A stretch of DNA of 46,648 bases from a virus. Both the position numbers and the translations under genes were made by a program. The notes beneath the pieces are model-generated. The model was not told the DNA's origin. It made no database searches and saw only the letters and a list, made by a program, of their open reading frames with translations. Of this stretch, positions 9,386 through 16,746 are shown piece after piece (position 1 is the stretch's first letter; every line of letters begins with the position of its first letter). The DNA is taken from positions 1 to 46,648 of the IMG/VR virus record IMGVR_UViG_3300037502_001380; one strand, 5' to 3'.

Positions 9386-9897
9386 CTCTGTACTTTGCTT
9401 AACGAGTTAACAAACATGTTATCTGAGTAAGGGTCTTTATACCACTTAAACACACTGTACGGGTCATCTTTGACTAATCTAAACAAACGCATGAAAGTAG
9501 GTCTTGCAAATTCCAATCTCAAAATGCGCTTGTTTCTTATGGTGCAACCATACCCTTTCTTTGCTTTGAACCAGAACAACGTAGGCACATAAGCTGTGTT
9601 GTCTCTACCTTTGATGCGTTCTGTTTTCAATCTGCGTATCACACCTAATCTGATACCACCCATACCCATAGGTAGGATGAGTTCTTCTCCTGTCATAAGG
9701 TGTTGCAGTATCTCTTCAAAATATACAGATAGAACTTCTTTCCATTTTTCGTAAGTGAGTTGGTAAGGGTGTTCTATCACCTGACTCTTGTTGATTCTAG
9801 GGTGTTGCGTTCTATACACTGGATACGAGTAAGTCTGATAGAAATGCCTATCCGTTATCTTACTCGTATCCTTAAACACTTCGCGTAATGGTTTCAT
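9379..9897 (-). CDS. IHF/HU-like protein of the structural block
   Basis: The core at about residues 45-85, YEKWKEVLSVYFEEILQHLM then GEELILPMGMGGIRLGVIRR, matches the HU/IHF start pattern (amphipathic helix pair, then xLPxxLGxxxI) used to annotate the IHF-like subunits conserved among crAss-like phages next to tail genes. The length is 172 residues. I chose ATG at 9897 (MKPLREVF) over an in-frame TTG one codon earlier because that ATG shares one base with the preceding stop (TGATG), giving translational coupling. The expected role is DNA bending or a structural derivative of it; whether it binds DNA or is a virion component is unknown. The C-terminus is aromatic and basic. Confidence 0.65.
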   Translation of the reverse strand: MKPLREVFKDTSKITDRHFYQTYSYPVYRTQHPRINKSQVIEHPYQLTYEKWKEVLSVYFEEILQHLMTGEELILPMGMGGIRLGVIRRLKTERIKGRDNTAYVPTLFWFKAKKGYGCTIRNKRILRLEFARPTFMRLFRLVKDDPYSVFKWYKDPYSDNMFVNSLSKVQRW

Positions 9898-10565
9898 CAA
9901 CTGGTCTCGTTTATTCTATCACTTGGTACTTGCAACGCAATATTCAACTTGCTTAACACCATCTGATAAGCACTGTCTACTAAGTCTACGTCAATAGGAA
10001 AACTGTCTTCATAAATACTGTAGCAGTTAGTGCCTGTCTGATTTCCGTTGTTATCGCATATAGATTTGCCAGCCCACTCAGTAATGTCTTCAAAGTAACC
10101 ACCTATCAGTATGGCTTTTGGTCTTTTCAAATCAGTACCCCACAACACAATGTGTTTGTTCAAGAAGCTGTAATGCACTTTGCCTTTGCGCATAGGGTCA
10201 AAAGACAATGCTTTAGCGGCACTGATATCTACGTAAGGTATCTCTTCGTGACCCAGTGTAAGAACCTTCATGTAAGGTCTGTATTTGCCTTGCACTGGTT
10301 TAGGTATCTCATATACTGTCTTGAGTACTTCACAACCAGCACCTATGCAGCCACAGTCATGTGCAGTACCTTTCTCTGTACCTACACAGAAGTAGCGCAT
10401 ATCCCATACAGGCAAGGTGTTGTTGCGTTCCCTTTTGCGTATTACCAATGTGTTGGCAGCAGATTTAAATAGATGGTAGAGCAACTCATCAGAGTAAGGC
10501 GCTTCATCTTCAGCAAACTGGTTTATCATTGCGCGTATAGCCGCAACATGTTCAGCTATTGTCAT
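9897..10565 (-). CDS. Putative head-tail connector/ring protein
   Basis: A 222-residue protein starting MTIAEHVAAIRAMINQFAED, with a helical N-terminus typical of phage adaptor proteins (YSDELLYHLFKSAANTLVIR), a strand-rich middle and a cluster of Cys (HDCGCIGAGC near residues 89-98, plus SICDN and TNCYS). The C-terminus has the helix DVDLVDSAYQMVLSKLNIAL. Adaptor proteins of this type sit under the portal, and crAss-like genomes have such a gene between the nuclease and the IHF-like gene. It overlaps its upstream neighbour by 14 bp and its downstream one by a single base. Connector identity is inferred from position and helix pattern. Confidence 0.5.
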   Translation of the reverse strand: MTIAEHVAAIRAMINQFAEDEAPYSDELLYHLFKSAANTLVIRKRERNNTLPVWDMRYFCVGTEKGTAHDCGCIGAGCEVLKTVYEIPKPVQGKYRPYMKVLTLGHEEIPYVDISAAKALSFDPMRKGKVHYSFLNKHIVLWGTDLKRPKAILIGGYFEDITEWAGKSICDNNGNQTGTNCYSIYEDSFPIDVDLVDSAYQMVLSKLNIALQVPSDRINETS

Positions 10566-11214
10566 CTCTCAACTTTTTAATTATTTGTCTAGCTTCTCGT
10601 TCCATGTATGGCACTTCATATACCGTGTAATCTGTCTCCGTAAAATGTACCACTTCCATCTTGTATACAGGTAAGTCAAGCAGTACACGGTACATGGATA
10701 ACTGCAAAGCGTAGATGTTGAATTTGCAATCATCTAAGTAGTCGTAAGGCACTTTCAACTTGTACTTGCTGCTAGTAGTAAATTCTTCGTTGGTCTTCCA
10801 ATCTTTCAAGATGTACATGCCATTGCGCAATGCCAGGTTGTCAAAGGTGCCAGCAATACAGTCATTGCCTACAATCATTTCACAGGCAATAGTCAAATCA
10901 TTCTTGTAATCTTCTAAGTACTTGTCAGCAGAGATAAACTTGTCTTTGGTTTCCACCATCTGCAACTTGTCTTCAATGTACTTGTGAAACCTGCTACCAT
11001 GTGCAGCGGCTTTGTCTCTCTTGTCATTCCATTGTTTTTCCAATTCTGCCTCACTAAGACCTAACTCTTTTGCTTTTCTAGGCAACCAGTACGCTTTGTT
11101 AAACGGATTCAATTTACCTAAGACCGTAGTCACACTAGGTACTTTGCGCTTAATTTCTGTGTTGTAATAAGAATGTGTAGCTTCATCAAATTGTATGAAG
11201 TCAAACTTTTTCAT
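10552..11214 (-). CDS. PD-(D/E)XK superfamily nuclease
   Basis: A 220-residue protein with the recognisable RecB/Cas4-like core: a helical H-x-x-G-type segment (AHGSRFHKYIED, His72 and His77), the first acidic residue in AGTFDNLAL (Asp125), then ILKDWKTN with Asp138-x-Lys140, which is the D-x-K catalytic pair, followed by a helix with Gln/Tyr (YALQLSMYRVLLD). These residues coordinate metal in PD-(D/E)XK exonucleases. A nuclease of this superfamily sits in the structural block of crAss-like phages near the tail genes, as here. Possible jobs are packaging-linked DNA trimming or recombination. The start overlaps the adhesin gene by 4 bp (ATGA-type). No Fe-S Cys cluster was seen. Confidence 0.8.
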   Translation of the reverse strand: MKKFDFIQFDEATHSYYNTEIKRKVPSVTTVLGKLNPFNKAYWLPRKAKELGLSEAELEKQWNDKRDKAAAHGSRFHKYIEDKLQMVETKDKFISADKYLEDYKNDLTIACEMIVGNDCIAGTFDNLALRNGMYILKDWKTNEEFTTSSKYKLKVPYDYLDDCKFNIYALQLSMYRVLLDLPVYKMEVVHFTETDYTVYEVPYMEREARQIIKKLRDDNS

Positions 11215-12764
11215 ATAGTGATTTGAATTTGTGACGTTGCTGTGTTTCCATCTGCGGTTACGGTTACGGTGTATGTGCCAGAGTCAAGTACGTTTACAGA
11301 TTGCGTGTTGCCAACATATCCTTGTGGCCCTGACCAACTGTAAGTAGGCGACAGTACATTGTTGCTTACGGTAGCTGTCAATGTCTTACCTGCGCAGTTT
11401 TTAGACCTGATGTAATCATTTGAATACAACAATGACACAGGTTGCGCAATAAATTGTAAACTGTCGTATGTTGTACCACCTGCAACTAAATTGTCTGCAA
11501 CTACACTTCGTATCATTGCTTGTAACAATCCAGGACAAGTATCGTTTAACTGTTCTGTAATTAAAGACCTGTTACTTTCTTTAAGTATTGTCTTATTTGC
11601 ACTCATAGTAAACGTAGTATCCACACCATCTTTTTCCACTGTAAAACTGTGTATTCCATATACTGTACTCGTTGGTGTATATGGCGCATAAGAACCAATA
11701 CAAACAGTAGCACCTGTTGACACAGCACCAACTAAATAAAACTTAAAATTGTCCAGTGGTATAGCAGATAACAAACTAGAGTTCTTAAAAACAGTAGTCA
11801 GTGAATTTACAAAATTGGTCTCAGTAGTAGTGCTTATTATCAAATCCGTTGCTTGCACTGTACCATAAGCACCACTCAAAGTAGCTGTAGTAGGACTGGT
11901 AGGCACTGTAATCAAAGTGCCATTTGCACTGTTCATTACTACTATGGATTTAACAGCAGACCCTATAGTTGCAAATCCAACACTGCTACAAGGCCCTACC
12001 CAGCCTTTTACACCTGTAACTAAAGGATAGTCTGTAACAGACTTCCAAGACTGACCACATTTACTTACATCGTAATCTATTTGCAACTGCGCTTCTGTAG
12101 CGTTGGCAGAGACTACAATCTTACCTTGATTTGCCACCGCTGTGTCAGGATGTTTAACAATAATCTCAGAAGTACAAGAAGGTACGTCAACAGATGAGAC
12201 TGCTACTACCAGATTAGCTGTTACGTTTACAGTGACTTGACATTCTTGTGGGGGACAAAAATCACAAGACTTGTTTACAAACCCTGCTTCCACAAGAGAA
12301 TACTTAAACACGTATACACCAGCAGCAAGACCATTCAAATCTAACACACCTGTTGCCGTGTTGAAGTTACTGCCTGGACTACCTGAGACCACTGACCATA
12401 CACCACCATTATCTACTCTATACACATCTAAGTCAATAGTATTTGTGCTGCCTGCTGCCACAGATACAGTGCCGCCACCACCAGCATTGACTGACCTGCT
12501 AACTACCTTGATGATGAAGTTGTATGTACTGCCATTTAATGCGTAGGTGAACTTGTGATAACCTGTTGAGGCATTGTCTGAGTCTACTGTAAAGTCATCA
12601 CCAAAACTTAACAGTTCAGTGTTCAACCCTACTGGCACTAAAGGAGTAGCAGGCAACTGGTTAAATGGTCCTACATTGCTGGAAGGATGGTAGCCTACAA
12701 ATGTCCATACCCCACCACCAGGGTAGTTAGCCAAATCACTTCTTATAGATACGTAACATCCCAT
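11211..12764 (-). CDS. Ig-like/PKD-like multidomain adhesin-type structural protein
   Basis: A 517-residue beta-rich protein of Ig-like units. The N-terminal part repeats the pattern of short strands with Gly/Asn turns (TNTIDLDVYRVDNGGVWSVV, then CQVTVNVTANLVV), and the C-terminus ends with YSWSGPQGYVGNTQ and SGTYTVTVTADGNT, a clear PKD/Ig-like ending found in Bacteroidota surface proteins and phage decoration domains. Several paired Cys occur. There is no signal peptide. It is placed between the endolysin (3 bp) and the nuclease (4-bp overlap). Likely role: virion surface binding to host glycans or mucus; this is inferred from the fold only. Confidence 0.6.
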   Translation of the reverse strand: MGCYVSIRSDLANYPGGGVWTFVGYHPSSNVGPFNQLPATPLVPVGLNTELLSFGDDFTVDSDNASTGYHKFTYALNGSTYNFIIKVVSRSVNAGGGGTVSVAAGSTNTIDLDVYRVDNGGVWSVVSGSPGSNFNTATGVLDLNGLAAGVYVFKYSLVEAGFVNKSCDFCPPQECQVTVNVTANLVVAVSSVDVPSCTSEIIVKHPDTAVANQGKIVVSANATEAQLQIDYDVSKCGQSWKSVTDYPLVTGVKGWVGPCSSVGFATIGSAVKSIVVMNSANGTLITVPTSPTTATLSGAYGTVQATDLIISTTTETNFVNSLTTVFKNSSLLSAIPLDNFKFYLVGAVSTGATVCIGSYAPYTPTSTVYGIHSFTVEKDGVDTTFTMSANKTILKESNRSLITEQLNDTCPGLLQAMIRSVVADNLVAGGTTYDSLQFIAQPVSLLYSNDYIRSKNCAGKTLTATVSNNVLSPTYSWSGPQGYVGNTQSVNVLDSGTYTVTVTADGNTATSQIQITI

Positions 12765-12767
12765 GTC

Positions 12768-13208
12768 TTATGCTTTGCGGTTTAACCTGCGATAACCTAA
12801 CACTCTGTCTTTAGGAAACGCAGCAATGTTAACCTGATTACTCTGATTACCACCTAGCAAGAATACATGTGTAGCATTCTCTCTGATGAAGAATCCCACG
12901 TGTCCTGTAGTAGCATTAATGTTACCTCTCCACAGCACTACCACATCGCCTAACATGGGAGTTTCTACAACATTGCCTTTGTGCAACCACATGCGTGCTA
13001 GTGCTGAACCATGCCCCTGATTGAAATGTTCATAACCAGCTTCTAGAGCAATACCGTTTACAAATGCTGAACACCAAGGTATTTCATCTGCTTTAGCCCA
13101 CGGCAAAAGGTATTGAATCCATTTCACAATGGTAGGGCTGTTCTTAGCCTCAGTAGCTTGTTCTGTAATACCGTAGTATTTCAATGCGGTTTCGATTAAC
13201 TTTGTCAT
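12768..13208 (-). CDS. Endolysin, NlpC/P60 or CHAP-type amidase (TIGR02594-like)
   Basis: This 146-residue enzyme has the cysteine-peptidase triad pattern of the TIGR02594 family: IPWCSAFVNG with Cys46, GHVGFF with His103, and LGGNQSNQV with Asn121. The linking motifs are also present: GSALARMWLH, MLGDVVVLWR and a final VLGYRRLN. Such proteins cleave peptide cross-links in peptidoglycan. It has no signal peptide or transmembrane helix, so it needs a holin or another route to the periplasm. The start overlaps the phosphoesterase stop by 4 bp, so they are co-translated. The family call is strong; lysis role rather than tail-associated wall degradation is inferred from small size and lack of fusion. 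Confidence 0.88.
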   Translation of the reverse strand: MTKLIETALKYYGITEQATEAKNSPTIVKWIQYLLPWAKADEIPWCSAFVNGIALEAGYEHFNQGHGSALARMWLHKGNVVETPMLGDVVVLWRGNINATTGHVGFFIRENATHVFLLGGNQSNQVNIAAFPKDRVLGYRRLNRKA

Positions 13209-14977
13209 GCTAGTTCTGCTTTTACTTTTATTTTTTCAATGTCTTTACCACCACTTGTTTCTCGTTCATGGTCTATGTGCAACCAGACACCACCTAATGA
13301 TTTAGGAGGATGCCCTTTTTCTATTGCCCAGCCATTGCCTTCTGTGTACTCATCTTTGTATGTGCCTAGTTTGAGGTGTAGCTGTTCTGCCATAGTCTGT
13401 TTACCAGTAATGTTATTTAAATGTGCGCGTACAATAGGAAATACCCATCTATCATGTGTATTCTGCGTAATGACCACGCAACCATTTCTTCTAACTACCA
13501 ACGTACCATTGTCTACATTTACACACCAGACCTTACCAGAATAAGGTACTACCTTATGTTTGACTTTTGACATTATTGTAGTGCTTTTGGTAGATACATT
13601 TAACCTGTTTACACCACGCTTGTCTAATTCATAATACAGTGTAGACTTTCTACCTACTTTAATACACATAGACTGCAATACAGATAAGTTTTCGTCATTA
13701 GTGCCGTATAGCACATAAGAATCATGCGTCTCTACAGAGTGACCATCTGCATACCTGTATTCGTTAAGCACCAATTCACACTGCCTTGAATTTAAGAAGT
13801 AGTACTTGTTTGAAAAGTTTTTACCGTCTAGTTGCATTTTATTTTTTAACAAGTTGCTAGCTTCAACAGTCAAACCAATCTTTACAGAATTGTTTGCGCC
13901 TCTTATACCTACGTTGTGTTCTAACCCTGCTTCTTTTAATAATTGACTTACTCTGTCTATCTTACGTTGCTTTCTAAAATGAAACCTGATATGGTTGCCA
14001 TCATAGGTACCATCAGACACTACCCAAGCAGCCAACTTCAAATACTTGTCGTCAATATCTACAGTATACTGATTAAAGTACTTACACGAGTTAAAAACAC
14101 TAACATGACTCTTGTTGACAAATTTGGCCATAGTACACTTAGCTATTTTCTTTGCTGTATTCAAGTACACCATGCCGTGTTCATCTGTAGTCATTATATC
14201 TACACCTTTGTGTTGTACATGTATCAACTCTTTGTAGTCGTCATAGATATGAATAGAATTTACTTTCTGATACTCCATAGCTCTGGTCTCTAAATTCATT
14301 GTCGCTACTCTGGTATCTTTTGTAATGTCTTCATATCGTATCCAACCATTCTCAGTAAGTATCTCTGTTTCTTCGTCAAAGCAATGTCCAGATACTACTA
14401 TATCTGCATCGGGAAGATATACTGCCTTTCTAGACGCTTGTATAACATCCTTGGTCACAGGCCCACCACCACCATAACCATGATGATAAGACATGTTTAC
14501 GATTCTTGTACTAGTACCTCTAACTACATTAAACAACACCCAGCCACTATACGCACCTGTTAGACAACCAACCCCTTGTGTGAAACGATATATTATATCG
14601 GTTTCTTGTCTTTTTAATAGGGAACTTTCATGGTTGCCTGGACTTACATACATTATATTCTGTGCGTAAGGTTTAAAGTAATCTATAGCATCGTCTACAA
14701 TCTTGTCTAAGTAGTTAGCTACATTATGTTCTGGTCGTATACCAGCTTTACTTCCTCTTGGGTCATACTTACCTTGCATAGCGCAAAACAAATCACCAAA
14801 GATTAGTATGCCAGCGTTTCTCGTCATTGCTTCGTCTAAATGTCGTTTCAGCAAATCTCTGTCACAGTGCGGATTATCCCAGTGTACATCAGATAACAGT
14901 AAGAATGTTTGTCTCTCATTAGACTTTACTTCAAACTTAATCTTGCAAGTGTACGGTGTTAGCATCTCTGCTGTCAT
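13205..14977 (-). CDS. Calcineurin-like metallophosphoesterase interrupted by an intein
   Basis: The 590-residue precursor contains all five metallophosphoesterase motifs once the insert is removed: LLLSDVHWDN (Asp30, His32), IFGDLF (Asp62), VSPGNHES (Asn115, His116), SYHHGYGG (His165/166) and GHTH, whose GH (197-198) is separated from its TH (507-508) by a 308-residue intein. The mature protein would be about 282 residues, normal for SbcD/YfcE-like phosphodiesterases acting on DNA ends or small phosphodiesters. The substrate is unknown. The unspliced protein lacks the last metal-ligand motif in place, so activity should depend on splicing. It lies directly upstream of the endolysin (4-bp overlap). 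Its start overlaps the end of the small coiled-coil gene by about 40 bp; ATG 14965 is an alternative start. Confidence 0.9.
   Translation of the reverse strand: MTAEMLTPYTCKIKFEVKSNERQTFLLLSDVHWDNPHCDRDLLKRHLDEAMTRNAGILIFGDLFCAMQGKYDPRGSKAGIRPEHNVANYLDKIVDDAIDYFKPYAQNIMYVSPGNHESSLLKRQETDIIYRFTQGVGCLTGAYSGWVLFNVVRGTSTRIVNMSYHHGYGGGGPVTKDVIQASRKAVYLPDADIVVSGHCFDEETEILTENGWIRYEDITKDTRVATMNLETRAMEYQKVNSIHIYDDYKELIHVQHKGVDIMTTDEHGMVYLNTAKKIAKCTMAKFVNKSHVSVFNSCKYFNQYTVDIDDKYLKLAAWVVSDGTYDGNHIRFHFRKQRKIDRVSQLLKEAGLEHNVGIRGANNSVKIGLTVEASNLLKNKMQLDGKNFSNKYYFLNSRQCELVLNEYRYADGHSVETHDSYVLYGTNDENLSVLQSMCIKVGRKSTLYYELDKRGVNRLNVSTKSTTIMSKVKHKVVPYSGKVWCVNVDNGTLVVRRNGCVVITQNTHDRWVFPIVRAHLNNITGKQTMAEQLHLKLGTYKDEYTEGNGWAIEKGHPPKSLGGVWLHIDHERETSGGKDIEKIKVKAELA
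13460..14383 (-). other. Intein with LAGLIDADG-type homing endonuclease domain
   Basis: The insert covers residues 199-506 of the precursor. It begins with Cys199 in CFDEETEILTENGW (block A) and has VDIMTTDEHGMVY with the T-x-x-H of block B at 264-267. It ends VWCVNVDNGTLVVRRNG then VVITQN (blocks F and G). The terminal Asn506 is followed by Thr507 as the +1 nucleophile. The usual penultimate His is Gln505. The central part has two LAGLIDADG-like helices, LKLAAWVVSDGTY (Asp322) and VLNEYRYADGHS (Asp411), so the endonuclease may be active. Removing the insert restores the uninterrupted motif VVSGHTHDRW, which is the best evidence that splicing occurs exactly here. Confidence 0.93.
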
Positions 14978-15131
14978 TAACTTTTGTTTTTAAGGTTACT
15001 TGTTCTATGGTTCTTTTAGTTGCAGCTATTTGTTTGTTGTTCTCTTTGATTTGATTTTTCAGATAAGCATTCCAATTCTTCAAACCTTCAATTCGCTGCT
15101 CTAAATGATACACCACATATTTAATGTCCAT
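14937..15131 (-). CDS. Small coiled-coil protein
   Basis: A 64-residue protein starting MDIKYVVYHLEQRIEGLKNW at ATG 15131. An in-frame TTG seven codons upstream is possible, but the ATG follows an A/T-rich leader. The sequence NAYLKNQIKENNKQIAATKR has heptad-like spacing of Leu, Ile and Ala, so a short coiled coil is likely. It lies between the fibre module and the phosphoesterase, whose start it overlaps. I do not recognise it; a lysis accessory protein or a trimerising fibre chaperone are both possible. Confidence 0.45.
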   Translation of the reverse strand: MDIKYVVYHLEQRIEGLKNWNAYLKNQIKENNKQIAATKRTIEQVTLKTKVNDSRDANTVHLQD

Positions 15132-15163
15132 AACAAAATAATTACAGCGCAAGATACGTAATT

Positions 15164-15796
15164 TTACCTTACAATTTTAACAACCATTTCTTTATCATAA
15201 GAAGTATATGTCTGAGGACTAGTCCTAAACAAATCCAATGACTTACCTGCTGTAGGCCATGCAATAACTCTAATCCAATTTTCTGCAAACACCTGCACTC
15301 TAAAACCAACATTTCCATATAGCAACCTCAGATTGCCTTGTGCATTTTTAACTATGTCACCTGGTTGCCAAGCTTGACCTACTAACTTGATTCTGACATC
15401 ACCAATAAACTGGTTTTCAAAAGCGTCTTGTGTAATCTTAGACAATGGAGTCAAGCCTTTATTAATCATTTCGTCATTTATAGCATACCAGTCTTTTACT
15501 ATTTGTGCTTTATCCATGCTGCGCGCAGTGATACCTGCAAGACCATTCATTATACCTACTTGTTCCATGTACAATGAATACGTAGCTGATGAAGAATCAC
15601 CTAGCAAGGTAGACTTCTGAGAGTACGTTGAATCTTCAAATTCAAAGTACACATGTTTAAAATAGGTCAATGTCCTAGTAGTTGCGCCAGTTGTAGTTGT
15701 AGTAATGTAGGCTTGATTGGAAAGCCAAAAAGAATCTCTGACCACTTCTTGTGAAAATAGAATGCCAGGTAGAAATAGAAAAATGATAGTTCTCAT
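15164..15796 (-). CDS. Exported or virion fibre-module protein with signal peptide
   Basis: I place the start at ATG 15796 (MRTIIFLFLPGILFSQEVVR), which lies 11 bp after the upstream stop and begins directly with a signal peptide; an upstream in-frame ATG at 15823 would add nine hydrophilic residues. The protein is 210 residues. Predicted cleavage is before Gln (ILFS-QEVV), the Bacteroidota Q-rule form. The mature part is beta-rich, with polar Thr-rich strands early (ITTTTTGATTRTLTYFKHVY) and a compact C-terminal domain ending QTYTSYDKEMVVKIVR. No known domain is recognised. It is the last of three consecutive fibre-module genes with the same type of signal peptide. Confidence 0.55.
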   Translation of the reverse strand: MRTIIFLFLPGILFSQEVVRDSFWLSNQAYITTTTTGATTRTLTYFKHVYFEFEDSTYSQKSTLLGDSSSATYSLYMEQVGIMNGLAGITARSMDKAQIVKDWYAINDEMINKGLTPLSKITQDAFENQFIGDVRIKLVGQAWQPGDIVKNAQGNLRLLYGNVGFRVQVFAENWIRVIAWPTAGKSLDLFRTSPQTYTSYDKEMVVKIVR

Positions 15797-15807
15797 ATTG
15801 TATGTTT

Positions 15808-16746
15808 TTAATTTGGTATCCAACTAGAATAATTTTCAAAATAAGTGTGCAACTCTATTGACCTAACTGCTGTAGTAGAAACCCATGCAAATTTAATGTA
15901 GTTTATACCGCTGTATGTCAAGTACGTATCTCCTGTATCATCTAAATAACCCATTAAGGTATATCCAAATACTGTAGTAGGATTATACAATGCACTGGTA
16001 GCTGTAGTTATAGAACCATTTAACCCTAAACCAAGATTGGAACTAGCTTGATTTAATCTAGTAAGCGATATTGTTCTGGTTAACGTGTTAGTTCCTAAAT
16101 TATTGCTAGCAAGCATAGATGACGGTGATATGTAATCAGAATGTTTTATACCTCTAAATACAGTTTCACCACTAAGTTTATTTAAAAGCGTGTGTCTAGA
16201 AACACCAACACCTCTTAAACTTGCACCTAATAAATAACTGCCTATTATTGGGCCAGTTTCAGATGATGACATTGAGTTAGCATCTAACACCACACCTACA
16301 GTCTCATAAGGTTCTGCTGTATGGTTTATATAATAATATTCAAATCCAAATGTTTTATTTCTAATTCCAACATTCCTAGCAAAGTCTATATCTGAGTTGG
16401 TTCCAAAAACACCGTTATTTTGAATTAACCCGTTAATACCTAATGCACTAGGGTCTTTTAAATTGATTTTTGAAAAATTCAAATTCCCATCATGTTCAAA
16501 ACAATGCAATACTTTAATGTTTGTCCAATAGCCAGCAGTTTTTAAATCGTCTATCAATCTTTGTAAACAACGTAATGTGTATTCTGTAGGTAATGCTACA
16601 TTGTTAGATTTAGCCACTGCTATTACAGCATCCATCTCAGTGCCATAACTCCTAGGTTTTGATGCCCAAAACATTGCTGGTGTCTGAGCATTTAAAGATA
16701 ATGAAAAGAGTAGTAGACTACTCACAAACAAATTGCGTCCCATCAT
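15808..16746 (-). CDS. Fibre-module protein with signal peptide, possible receptor-binding or surface protein
   Basis: A 312-residue protein with the N-terminus MMGRNLFVSSLLLFSLSLNA followed by QTPAMF, a textbook Bacteroidota signal peptide with Gln after the cleavage site. The mature part has an N-terminal region reading AVIAVAKSNNVALPTEYTLR and CLQRLIDDLKTAGYWTNIKV, then a beta-rich body (FEYYYINHTAEPYETVGVVL) resembling lectin-like or concanavalin-like folds seen in Bacteroidota phage and prophage structural genes. No catalytic motif is visible. It overlaps the long fibre gene by 29 bp. A receptor-binding tip or a protein displayed on the infected cell are both possible. Confidence 0.5.
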   Translation of the reverse strand: MMGRNLFVSSLLLFSLSLNAQTPAMFWASKPRSYGTEMDAVIAVAKSNNVALPTEYTLRCLQRLIDDLKTAGYWTNIKVLHCFEHDGNLNFSKINLKDPSALGINGLIQNNGVFGTNSDIDFARNVGIRNKTFGFEYYYINHTAEPYETVGVVLDANSMSSSETGPIIGSYLLGASLRGVGVSRHTLLNKLSGETVFRGIKHSDYISPSSMLASNNLGTNTLTRTISLTRLNQASSNLGLGLNGSITTATSALYNPTTVFGYTLMGYLDDTGDTYLTYSGINYIKFAWVSTTAVRSIELHTYFENYSSWIPN

